64,000 nucleotides of DNA from Paenibacillus sp. MAEPY2 (GTDB taxonomy: Bacteria; Bacillota; Bacilli; Paenibacillales; Paenibacillaceae), in assembly GCF_000499205.1 (NCBI RefSeq), contig NZ_AWUK01000032.1:124001-188000 (forward strand). The letters are read 5' to 3'. The translations under genes were made by a program, and so were the position numbers. Below the pieces are notes generated by a model, which was given only the letters and a program-made list of their open reading frames with translations, had not been told where the DNA came from and did no database searches. Shown piece after piece: positions 27,382 through 36,172 of this stretch; the first letter of the stretch is position 1, and every line of letters starts with the position of its first letter.

Positions 27382-28335
27382 TTAACGTTTGCCCCGTTGA
27401 TTCTCACCTCGAACCGAGATGACATCCACAAACGGACGAATCCGGTCCATCAAACGCTGGCCTTTGTTCATTTCCTCGCCGTCCCTGCTGGTGAAGCTAA
27501 GATGTTTCTCCAGCCCATCCAAGTTGTAGTTGGACGTATAAAATGTAGGCTTGCGATTCATACGATAATTTAGAATGGAACCCATCACATGATCCCGAAC
27601 CCATGGGTTCAGATTCTCTGCCCCAATATCATCAAAGATGAGCAGATCACAGCTTTTCAGAATATCCGTCGTTTCCTTCAGCTTGTTTCCTTCACTGATC
27701 ATGGATTTCAGATCTTCCACAAAGTCAGGCATGTAGATAATGACACCTGTGTGGCCCACAACCGCGAGTTCATGCAGCAGATAACACATTAGAAACGTCT
27801 TGCCCGTTCCAAATGATCCTTCCAAAAACAGTCCTTGCGGAGACAATCCATTCTCCTTGGTCTCGTTAATATAACGCAGAACCTGGTTCACCGCCGGAGC
27901 ACGCATCCGATCCTTGCCCATAATTTCCACATCGTTATATCCTGCATTAAGCGCACGCTCGTCCACATAGAAACTGCGGATTCTCTGCTTGATAACATGC
28001 TCGTTTTGCCGGGCGATATGTTTGGAACAAGGTGCTTTTTTATCTATAATTTCGGGTTTACCGTTAAAATGCTCTACTTCCAGTTTGCAAAAGTGACCCT
28101 GGAAATCGTTAGGACAGTTGTCGAGTCCCGGACAATTCGCACAGTTCTTCGAATCTTTGGCATACTGATACAGCTTGCTCAGATCGGTAATAAGCTGTGC
28201 ATCTTTCAGTTCAGGATGACCTGCGCGGAATTCGCGTACGTACGGATCTTCCATCAATTCCGCCGCAATCCGCCGCGACTGTTCACGAAAGGAAGGATTC
28301 AGCTGCTGAAGCAGTCCTCCCAAGGATTCCATGGC
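27382..28335 (-). CDS. dnaI: Primosomal protein DnaI (helicase loader)
   Basis: A 317-residue AAA+ ATPase that loads the replicative helicase DnaC together with DnaB and DnaD. The N-terminal zinc-binding domain shows CANCPGLDNCPNDFQGHFC (about 80-100) and later PCSKH. The ATPase part has Walker A GSFGTGKTF and Walker B LLIFDDIGAE. The ATG at 28335 is chosen because AAGGAGG lies 9 bases before it; an upstream TTG has no site. In B. subtilis and relatives dnaI follows dnaB directly; here dnaB ends 22.4 kb away. Confidence 0.95.
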   Translation of the reverse strand, partial: AMESLGGLLQQLNPSFREQSRRIAAELMEDPYVREFRAGHPELKDAQLITDLSKLYQYAKDSKNCANCPGLDNCPNDFQGHFCKLEVEHFNGKPEIIDKKAPCSKHIARQNEHVIKQRIRSFYVDERALNAGYNDVEIMGKDRMRAPAVNQVLRYINETKENGLSPQGLFLEGSFGTGKTFLMCYLLHELAVVGHTGVIIYMPDFVEDLKSMISEGNKLKETTDILKSCDLLIFDDIGAENLNPWVRDHVMGSILNYRMNRKPTFYTSNYNLDGLEKHLSFTSRDGEEMNKGQRLMDRIRPFVDVISVRGENQRGKR

Positions 28336-28358
28336 TTCAAGCCTCCTTAATAGTTTCA

Positions 28359-28446
28359 ATATAGAATGAACAATTGAATTTTACGATGACCATCATGATG
28401 GCAGGGTAACCTTCGATCGCTTGTAATGCTACTGTTCATTCTATAT
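28359..28446. repeat. 88-bp element with perfect 14-bp terminal inverted repeats
   Basis: ATATAGAATGAACA (28359-28372) and TGTTCATTCTATAT (28433-28446) are exact inverted repeats around 60 bases. The interior holds CATCATGATG and a stretch (TACGATGAC, AACCTTCGATCGC) resembling the 5' module of repeat copy C. It lies 24 bases before the dnaI start codon, and its right arm carries a -10 for dnaI. Confidence 0.6.
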
Positions 28447-28466
28447 AAACTTGAGGAATAACTCAA
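28438..28466 (-). promoter_or_regulatory. Promoter candidate for dnaI
   Basis: On the minus strand TTGAGT (28461-28466) and TAGAAT (28438-28443) are 17 bases apart. It would give dnaI a transcript independent of dnaB. Confidence 0.5.
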
Positions 28467-28562
28467 CATTTTCAGCTGGAAAAAACATTATCCATTCCAT
28501 GACAGTCCGTTGAACTTCAGGTAGACTCTACACAAAGAATGGATCCGATCACGCTTGCCAAA

Positions 28563-31385
28563 TTAACGACGCAACCCCACGGTAACAATCTCGCAAGGTC
28601 CCGCCTGCAAAGCCCATTCCTTGCTAATCATAGCAGCCGAGGATTCATTTATAATAGAAGCATTCAGCTTGCCTGTCTCTTCCTCCAGAATGTTGCTCTG
28701 ATATGCGTCTGCCAATGCTTGCGGGATGGACTCCGAAGCAGCAAATTTCAATTCCGTCGTATTAGATCTCATGTTATACCAACGTAACATCAGATCACCC
28801 GAATCCTCGTTCACCTTCAGTGAAGAAAACGCAAGACCGTCCCCTTGCCACTCAAACGGTGTGTTGCTTGGCGTCAGGAAACCCGGGTGTACGTCCGTCT
28901 GAGCCACAGTCCATGGAATCTGGAACTGGTAAGCTTCAATGTATGCTCCGGAGGTAGCTCCGTTCCCGTCATGAGGGATGATCTCCAGCTGGAAGGAATG
29001 CTCTCCGAGACACTGAGCTTCCGGTGTCGGGAACAATCCCCAGTCTCCAAGCTCTCCCACCGCACGAAGCAATGTTACGGCAATTGTATTCCGTCCATCC
29101 TCAAGAACCTCATATTCATTCAGACCCAGATTGGCTACAACCAATCCAGCCTGATCCTCGCTCACATCAACAAAACTTTGCTGATGCTGAGTGTTACTTG
29201 GATTCTGCCATTCCGGTGCAGGCGTATTATCACGAGCAGCAATTTCGAACATCGAGTCCACGTGATGAACAGCCGCTGTCAGATCCGTCGGGAAGAGTGC
29301 CCGCACCCGATGATCCTTCGCCTGATTGTTGAAGGTTGTTTCGAGCTTGACACCTTTCCCACTGCGGCTCAACGACACAATGGTTCGGATCTTGAGCGTC
29401 ACCATTTGCTTGGAACGCTGCGCTTTGCGATGCGGGTAATAGATCAGTTCCCGCTGCTCACGATCAAGCACTTCGTCCGCGGACTCAGGAATCTCCCAAT
29501 GATGAACAATTTCGTAGGATGCTCTGTAAGGCGCATCTTCGATGACCTGAATTTCTGCCCGAAGATCCTTCGTAGTTAATGCCACTTCATTCTCCGGCTG
29601 TTTGAACATGTACTCATTGCCGATATCGCCGACATTTTCATACACGCCAAGATCCTTGTACGTCCGTCCTGTCCGTTTATCTGTGAGTGTAAATGAACCG
29701 TTGTCTGCAATATTTACGATAAAATATTCATTTTCCATGCCACGTTCACCACGCAGCAGTGTAGTTGAATTCGCATTGGTATCTACAGACTCCCCAGCAA
29801 CAGCATTTGAATCAATCGCAGCATTGCTGTTCATGCGAACCAAAGCATACGTCTTCAGGCCAAGTGCAGGCACGTTCCCTGCTTCAAACGTAATGCTGAC
29901 CCGGCGACAGCTATAGGGCTGACGGAATCGGTCATCCGGCAGATCATAGCCGAATTGCAGACCCAAATCCTCTACCGTACAAGGAACTGGTTTACCTTCT
30001 TCATCCACCAATATACGGCCTGACAGGTCAATGGCGTTCATTTTGGCAGCCATATCCTCCAATGAGAAACCTTCGCGGAAGTACAGACGGGCCGCATCCA
30101 GTTCCATCTGAACCACACCGCTGCGCTCCCATCCCGATGTATTAAACACAACCACAGGCCGCGCTTCTTCACCATAGCGTTCAAAGGTTGAAGTATCTAC
30201 CGCTGCTGCGATTTGGCTGGTGCTGTCCTCAATCAGGGCCTCAGCGACGTGACGGCTTTTATCGAAGCGTGTGACCATCTCGCGATGCACCTCGTCTACG
30301 CTACAGCCACAGATGCTGTCATGCGGATGATTCTGCATCAACGTTTTCCAGGCATAAGTGAGTTGATCATGAGGGTAAGGATGCCCTAACAGGTGCGCGA
30401 ACGAAGCCAGTGGCTCAGCCACCTTTTCCAGCATGGCCTGTCCCAACTGATTCATTTGTTTCAGATAAACGCGAGCCGAAGCTGTGTTCACCAGAGTGCC
30501 CCAGCCGTCGGTACGTTGACTGCGCAGCTCTCCTTTTACAACAGACAGCTCTTGAACCGCAGATTCTTTCAACGCTGACAGATAGTCAGGGAAGTTGGAG
30601 TGAACAAACTCGATATCGGGATACAACTGTTCAGCCATACGGATGGCTTCTGGCAGATCCTTCTGAATCGGCTGGTGATCACACCCGTTCATATACAACA
30701 GCTCATTCGTCGATGCATATTTCTCTGCATCCGCAAGCTTGGTTTCCCAGAACTTGCGAGCCGAAGCTTCGTCCACCGGAACCTCATTCCCGTTGGAGTA
30801 CCAGTTGGCAAATAAAACACCGAGCACCTTCGATCCATCCGGTCCTTCCCACATCAGCTCTGAGAAACTGGATTCGTATCCAGCGTCAGACACCGTGTTG
30901 TTGAAGCCCGTTGGCTTCACACCCCGTCCGAAGAAGACATTATCGATGCCCGATTGCAGCATAAGCTGTGGTGTCTGACCCACCAGTCCAAAGGTATCGG
31001 GGAAATATCCGATCTTTGAAGGTGTCCCGTAACGCTTTGCATCCCGATGCCCGACCTGCATATTACGTACATTCGCTTCACCACTGGTCAGGAAGGCATC
31101 TTGCAGGATATACCATGGTCCAATGACAATTCGTCCATCACGAATATGCTTCTCCAGCCGTTCCTTCTGCTCAGGTCGAACCTGGAGATAGTCCTCAATA
31201 ATGATGGTTTGGCCGTCCAGGTAAAAACTTTTGAAATCAGGGCCCTGATCGAGCTGATCCAGTAATGAATCCACCAGTTGAACCAATCGCATATGGTGCT
31301 TCTCATACGGCAGATACCATTCCCGATCCCAGTGCGTATGAGAAATAATATGTGCTCTCTTCGATTTGCTTGTCGGTTTAGTCAT
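28563..31385 (-). CDS. GH38 alpha-mannosidase (first copy)
   Basis: A 940-residue GH38 enzyme. The metal-binding HTHWDREWYLP lies at 16-26, and the likely nucleophile is Asp130 in GYFPDTFG. The central helical domain includes NHPHDSICGCS, and the C-terminal beta-sandwich domains extend to the end. No signal peptide is seen, so it should act in the cytoplasm on imported oligosaccharides. Closest layout is the MngB/streptococcal-type group. It starts 4 bases after the upstream glycosidase gene and closes the operon. Confidence 0.92.
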   Translation of the reverse strand: MTKPTSKSKRAHIISHTHWDREWYLPYEKHHMRLVQLVDSLLDQLDQGPDFKSFYLDGQTIIIEDYLQVRPEQKERLEKHIRDGRIVIGPWYILQDAFLTSGEANVRNMQVGHRDAKRYGTPSKIGYFPDTFGLVGQTPQLMLQSGIDNVFFGRGVKPTGFNNTVSDAGYESSFSELMWEGPDGSKVLGVLFANWYSNGNEVPVDEASARKFWETKLADAEKYASTNELLYMNGCDHQPIQKDLPEAIRMAEQLYPDIEFVHSNFPDYLSALKESAVQELSVVKGELRSQRTDGWGTLVNTASARVYLKQMNQLGQAMLEKVAEPLASFAHLLGHPYPHDQLTYAWKTLMQNHPHDSICGCSVDEVHREMVTRFDKSRHVAEALIEDSTSQIAAAVDTSTFERYGEEARPVVVFNTSGWERSGVVQMELDAARLYFREGFSLEDMAAKMNAIDLSGRILVDEEGKPVPCTVEDLGLQFGYDLPDDRFRQPYSCRRVSITFEAGNVPALGLKTYALVRMNSNAAIDSNAVAGESVDTNANSTTLLRGERGMENEYFIVNIADNGSFTLTDKRTGRTYKDLGVYENVGDIGNEYMFKQPENEVALTTKDLRAEIQVIEDAPYRASYEIVHHWEIPESADEVLDREQRELIYYPHRKAQRSKQMVTLKIRTIVSLSRSGKGVKLETTFNNQAKDHRVRALFPTDLTAAVHHVDSMFEIAARDNTPAPEWQNPSNTQHQQSFVDVSEDQAGLVVANLGLNEYEVLEDGRNTIAVTLLRAVGELGDWGLFPTPEAQCLGEHSFQLEIIPHDGNGATSGAYIEAYQFQIPWTVAQTDVHPGFLTPSNTPFEWQGDGLAFSSLKVNEDSGDLMLRWYNMRSNTTELKFAASESIPQALADAYQSNILEEETGKLNASIINESSAAMISKEWALQAGPCEIVTVGLRR

Positions 31386-31389
31386 TGAA

Positions 31390-34300
31390 TTATTCCCCCT
31401 CTACCTCTTGTTGTACAATCTCTACCTCATCCGGACGATACACGGCTTGCAGCTGTCCGGCAGCATCTGTGGCAAACAGCACAGAGCGATTTTTCTCCAA
31501 CAGGAACGTATACAGAACTCCCGTACGCTTATCTCTGACTTTCACCTCATGATCCCAAGCGAATTCTGACACGAATACGTACAGATTTCCTTTCGGGAAG
31601 CTCAGCTTCCGGCCATAAATCCCTGCCAGATCACCGCCAGATATCCATTCTAGCTCATGTTCAATGCCAGCCACTTCTGACGCATATCGATACAGGTCTG
31701 CCAGCGGCTCATCCCGGCCATTCAACTCTAGCGGCAGCGGACTCCAGATCAATTTGCCTTTGCCTAATGGCAGTAATACTACTTCATCAGGTGTATGATT
31801 CTCCGCATGAAGCAACGTTTCCTTCGCCACCTCGGCAATCCGGCGACGACCATACGTGACGCGGTGATTCACCCCGTTAATATTCAGCATTTCTTCTCGC
31901 TGTACGTTGCCCAGACTGCGCTCGCCTACAAGGTGATCTGCCCGTTCACTTCTCTTCCAATAGGCATCCAAACCGAGCGGTCCGGTAATAAGCAGCGTAG
32001 CTCCTTCATTCTCCGCGAAGTTCAGCAGCTCGCTTAACGCACTGTTGTCCATGTTGTGCGGACTCGGAACCATGATCAGCTTCGGTGGCTGCTGCTTCAA
32101 AGCTTCCAGGTGATACTCGGATACAGCCCGGAACGGCAGCTTCAACTCATAAGCCATCACACGGGTAAGTTTCGTTGTTGCATCGTAAGCAAGGGCACGG
32201 TTCGAGAAGTCGTTGGAATACGGGAAGACTACTGCAACTTCCTCCAGCTCACGATCGGTAAACAAGTCTCGAATCTGTTCCATAAATCGTCCATAGTCAT
32301 AAGACACATCGGCCTCAGGTTTTTCCGTACCGTCCGCTCGCAGCGCCCCGATATGAGATTCATTGGCATTATCCATATAGAAGTTGGTATTCCAGATCCA
32401 CTGCACGGCTCCGGCACCACCTGTTGAGAAGGCATAAGCGTATTTACGCTCCAGAATGCTGTGAAGCTCTTCCTCTGTGCGTTTGGCCCGGCCATCCGGC
32501 GTTTCCACATACATGATGCCTGTCTCCTGAATGAGATTCGGTTTATGTGGTGTTTTGGCAAAAATACCGTCCCAGATCAGATCATCGTTGAGCCACCAGG
32601 AATGCACCGTTGTATAATCCACTTCCTGTTCATAGAAGAACGGTGAAGGCCGCTGTGCTCCAAGAGCTTCATCCTGTCCAACGGTAACCAGGTGATCAGG
32701 AACGAGATCCTTGATTGTGCCTACAAGCTCTCTTGCCCAAACATTATGCATCTCCATCGAGAAGAGACAGTAATCCAGCCAGCGTGTTCCTTTTTTAGCC
32801 TTGTGCATATCCTGAACATCGAAATTGATCTCTTCTGGCTCTGGAATAACTGCTGCCGTAAAGTCCGGGAGCTGCTTAGGTGACATGTTCCATGCCTCCT
32901 GCAGCGCTTCAATCGACTGATGACGCTGCTGAAGCCACTCGATAAATGCCTGCTGCTCATACAAATCTCGTGCCGAACGTGGCCCATTCGAGAATATGCG
33001 CACAGGATCAAACATCGACGGTTCATTAATCAAATCCCAGTCCACATGTGTGGATTGTCTGTGACGACTGACAATGCTGCGGATGAATCGTTTCTGAGCA
33101 TCTACGCTCTGCGGGTCCAGATATGGATTCGTTCCTTCCCACGTCTCAGGTGTAAAGGAGAAAAAGGTAAACGTCACTTGAAGGCCATGCCGTTTTGCCG
33201 TTAACAGGAACGCATCAATGGCGCGCAGTACATCCTCGGACATGTGTCCATCCACCTGCATCATGTTGCGATAGGCAGTCCAGATCCCGGTCCGAATCCA
33301 GTTAATGCCCGCTTTCGCCATCTGTGCCATATCCCGATCCCACACATCTGCATTGGGCAAGAACAGAAATTTCCGTGCCACGTCAGAGGTCATGTAGGTC
33401 ATACCAACAACAGGCAGCGGACGCCCGTCTTTGATAAAATAATCTCTGCTGCGTGTAATAACTTCACCTTCTGCCAACAAGGCCGCGTCCTGCCCCCAGA
33501 AACCCTGCCGCATTATGCGAACTTCTCCATCTGGTGCCTGAACCCGACTCACGATGCGGTACAGCCCGCTCTCAATTGAAACCGGAAGAAGAATGCGTTC
33601 AAAACGCTGCTCGCCGGAAATTTCCATCTCCAGGTGATGATTCCATACCTTCTCTACCGTGCCATTGGTGCGATTCTCCCGTTCAACCGTCAAATCAAAC
33701 GTCCACACCTCAGGCTCACTTCTTCTGCTGCCCGCACGCTGTAGAATTTGGGTTTGGAGAATCAGTGAAGCTCGTTCACCCGGTTCATACGAAGCATAGT
33801 TCGGCTTCAGAGATAGCTCGGTCACACCTTTGGCGCAATACCGCGCCCAATTCACCATTTCAGCTGCTCCGTTCTGTTCCCAGAAGGTAGCTGTCAGAGG
33901 CAGATGCACAAACAGCCAGCGTGAACCGGCAAACGTACTGCGGGAGTTTTCCCACAATACGATCGGGGCAGCGATGCTACGACCATCCTTGCTGTAGCCT
34001 CGGAGCAGCGGAGAAATCTGCGTGCTCATCGGACCTGAAGAACCCATCTGATGTGGCAAATCACTTGTTTTGGTTGTATGGGGTACCAGATTCCACGTAT
34101 CCGCACTCTCGAACATTCCTTCCTTACCTGCAAGGAGCGGAATATCTTCGGATGAAGTTAGTGAATCCACTTTGGCTGCGGATACCTGTAACGCCTCATG
34201 AATGTAAAGTTCCTGGTGATACGCCGTTTGTTCCGACTCGGAAACCCATGTCCCATTCTCCTGACGAACAGGACGCTTAAATGGTGCGCCACCAACGCTG

Positions 34301-34563
34301 ATCAGGCTTCCGCCCTGATGAAGAAAAGCTGCAATTTCGGTCCAAGCCGATTTGGGAAAATAGGGTGCATGCAGATTCACGAAACACCCTTCGCCTGCCG
34401 CCCTGCTCAAAACCGAAGCCAATTCATCCGCGCCTGCAACGATGACTTCTTCGGATGTTTTCCATAAATCAAGAGCATCTTGCGATGGCAACGTGCCTTG
34501 CACCGGAAACGCTGGATCAGAGAAAATAATCAGCTTGGTTCCCTTCACCTGTGCGCTACTCAT
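31390..34563 (-). CDS. Large clan GH-A glycosidase with GH42/GH164-like layout
   Basis: A 1057-residue cytoplasmic enzyme. Residues 1-250 resemble a flavodoxin/amidotransferase-like fold, followed by a beta-sandwich (about 250-370) and a TIM barrel (about 375-740). The likely acid/base is Glu514 in DLINEPS and the nucleophile Glu680 in IQETGIMY. A GH42-type trimerisation-like domain (about 770-900) and a terminal beta domain follow. Family is not certain; beta-mannosidase or beta-galactosidase activity fits. Its ATG overlaps the GH125 stop as ATGA. Confidence 0.75.
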   Translation of the reverse strand: MSSAQVKGTKLIIFSDPAFPVQGTLPSQDALDLWKTSEEVIVAGADELASVLSRAAGEGCFVNLHAPYFPKSAWTEIAAFLHQGGSLISVGGAPFKRPVRQENGTWVSESEQTAYHQELYIHEALQVSAAKVDSLTSSEDIPLLAGKEGMFESADTWNLVPHTTKTSDLPHQMGSSGPMSTQISPLLRGYSKDGRSIAAPIVLWENSRSTFAGSRWLFVHLPLTATFWEQNGAAEMVNWARYCAKGVTELSLKPNYASYEPGERASLILQTQILQRAGSRRSEPEVWTFDLTVERENRTNGTVEKVWNHHLEMEISGEQRFERILLPVSIESGLYRIVSRVQAPDGEVRIMRQGFWGQDAALLAEGEVITRSRDYFIKDGRPLPVVGMTYMTSDVARKFLFLPNADVWDRDMAQMAKAGINWIRTGIWTAYRNMMQVDGHMSEDVLRAIDAFLLTAKRHGLQVTFTFFSFTPETWEGTNPYLDPQSVDAQKRFIRSIVSRHRQSTHVDWDLINEPSMFDPVRIFSNGPRSARDLYEQQAFIEWLQQRHQSIEALQEAWNMSPKQLPDFTAAVIPEPEEINFDVQDMHKAKKGTRWLDYCLFSMEMHNVWARELVGTIKDLVPDHLVTVGQDEALGAQRPSPFFYEQEVDYTTVHSWWLNDDLIWDGIFAKTPHKPNLIQETGIMYVETPDGRAKRTEEELHSILERKYAYAFSTGGAGAVQWIWNTNFYMDNANESHIGALRADGTEKPEADVSYDYGRFMEQIRDLFTDRELEEVAVVFPYSNDFSNRALAYDATTKLTRVMAYELKLPFRAVSEYHLEALKQQPPKLIMVPSPHNMDNSALSELLNFAENEGATLLITGPLGLDAYWKRSERADHLVGERSLGNVQREEMLNINGVNHRVTYGRRRIAEVAKETLLHAENHTPDEVVLLPLGKGKLIWSPLPLELNGRDEPLADLYRYASEVAGIEHELEWISGGDLAGIYGRKLSFPKGNLYVFVSEFAWDHEVKVRDKRTGVLYTFLLEKNRSVLFATDAAGQLQAVYRPDEVEIVQQEVEGE

Positions 34564-35879
34564 AGCAGGCCATCCTTCATGGATTTATAGACCAACTGGG
34601 AGAACAGGCTGTTGGACCAGGCAAACCATTTTCTTGTGAATATCGTCGGATCGTCTGCATGGAAACCTTCATGCATATACCCTGTATCCGCGTCCGTTGC
34701 TTCCAGCATGCGAATAATCTCCAGCTTTTCTTCAGAAGACTGGGCCGTTAACCCCTGCATGGACAGACCCATATGCCAGATGTAATCCGGCGGTGTATGT
34801 GGGCTGCCGATTCCTTTGGCAACTTTGCCTTCATAATAGAATGGATTCTCTTTGCTGAGCGCAAAACGTCTCGTATTCTGATAGATCGGATCATCCGCTG
34901 TGACATAGCCAAGGTAAGGAATGGACATCAGTCCAGGTGTACCCGCATCATCCATCAGGCAGTAGTTGCCGAAGCCATCCGTCTCATACGCGTAGATCGG
35001 GCCAAATTCAGGATGACGATAAATCCCGTAAAGCTGAATACCATGATCTACTTCAGCTTCCAGATCCTTAAGCTCCTGTAGAAGTGCCATGTCACGGAAT
35101 ACCCACTCCGCGAACTCCTGCATCTGACGCAGGGCAACAACGGCAAACATATTGCCAGGGATGTTGTAGTGGAAATCACACGCATCATCACTTGAACGGA
35201 ATCCAGACCAGATCATGCCTGTGTAATTGACAGGCATGCCTCGTCCATTATTGCGGATCGAATCCGTAGCAATGCCGTTATTGCGGGTAAAGCTATATGG
35301 TGATTGCTCCATGTGATGCTGCTCCACCCGGAACAAATCCACGATTTTGAGCATTGCGGCTTTGAAGCTGGAATCAAAAATATCCGTCAATTCGGTTTCT
35401 TTCCAATATAAATAAGCCAGACGGATAACAAAGCACAGGGAGTCAATCTCGAATTTGCGCTCCCATACCCAAGGTGACATCTCAGTCACGTCGGTTGTGT
35501 TCCAGTGCCAGTCATTGGCTGTCTCATTGAAGGCATTGGCATACGGATCAATATGAACGTACTGGATGTGGCGCTTGATCAGACCGCCAATGATCCGTTG
35601 CAGATCTGCATCTTCCTTCGCAAACGGAATATAGTGCACCACTTGCTCCACGGAATCACGCAGCCAGGAAGCTGGAATATCGCCCGTGATGACAAAGGTC
35701 GTGCCGTCATCCATTAATTTCGTTGTCGTTTCAATCGTATTGGGAAAACAGTTCTTGAATAGCTGAAGCAGCTTCGGTCGATGCGCCAACTTCTGCTCCG
35801 CTTCTTCCATTACAGCCTGAACGGCTTGTGGCAATGCAACAGGTGGCATCGGTATTTTGGGTAGTCTGAATTGTTCCAT
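34560..35879 (-). CDS. GH125 exo-alpha-1,6-mannosidase
   Basis: A 439-residue member of GH125 (formerly DUF1237), an (alpha/alpha)6 barrel that removes non-reducing alpha-1,6-mannose. Family hallmarks: TGDIPASWLRDSVEQV (about 67-82), ANDWHWNTTDVTEMSPWVWERKFEID, SGFRSSDDAC, and the C-terminal FTRKWFAWSNSLFSQLV. The ATG at 35879 follows AAGGAG by 11 bases; a GTG four codons earlier is too close to that site. No signal peptide. It is followed with a 4-base overlap by the large GH-A gene. Confidence 0.92.
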   Translation of the reverse strand: MEQFRLPKIPMPPVALPQAVQAVMEEAEQKLAHRPKLLQLFKNCFPNTIETTTKLMDDGTTFVITGDIPASWLRDSVEQVVHYIPFAKEDADLQRIIGGLIKRHIQYVHIDPYANAFNETANDWHWNTTDVTEMSPWVWERKFEIDSLCFVIRLAYLYWKETELTDIFDSSFKAAMLKIVDLFRVEQHHMEQSPYSFTRNNGIATDSIRNNGRGMPVNYTGMIWSGFRSSDDACDFHYNIPGNMFAVVALRQMQEFAEWVFRDMALLQELKDLEAEVDHGIQLYGIYRHPEFGPIYAYETDGFGNYCLMDDAGTPGLMSIPYLGYVTADDPIYQNTRRFALSKENPFYYEGKVAKGIGSPHTPPDYIWHMGLSMQGLTAQSSEEKLEIIRMLEATDADTGYMHEGFHADDPTIFTRKWFAWSNSLFSQLVYKSMKDGLL

Positions 35880-35950
35880 GAATGAGTGCACTCCTTAAAC
35901 AAATTGAATGGTGTAGCCATAGCAAGATAAACCCATTAACTGTACACTAG

Positions 35951-36132
35951 GACACTACGATTGCAGTACCATCTTCCGATCGCTGTTATCCCCAGATTTT
36001 TTTGATTCCCTTCTCCAAAGGGAAAATCCGGGGATAAAGGCGTAGCATATGCTTTCGATGTAGCTTTCTTTCAGAAAGCTTTTAGCTCCGCTTCTCCATC
36101 TGGTTCTGCACTCTACGTTTTCGTGTACATGG
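35951..36132. repeat. Palindromic intergenic repeat, copy D
   Basis: A 5' module (CACTACGATTGCAGTACC) leads into a 52-base palindrome (arms 35986-36000 and 36023-36037, inner TTCCCTT/AAGGGAA). An extra 8-bp hairpin AGCTTTCT/AGAAAGCT (36062-36080) follows, then a 3' module ending CTCTACGTTTTCGTGTA. It fills the gap between the second GH38 gene and GH125 inside the glycan operon. Confidence 0.75.
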
Positions 36133-36172
36133 TTTAGTTCATCTTACATAGCTCAGAGTATTTCAAAAAGGT

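Noticed and set aside
15681-36000. TTATCCCCA in the repeats as DnaA boxes
   Set aside because: They differ from TTATCCACA at a key base and are fully explained as palindrome arms.
36062-36080. AGCTTTCT/AGAAAGCT hairpin as terminator of the second GH38 gene
   Set aside because: On the minus strand no T run follows it; it seems to be an insertion within repeat copy D.
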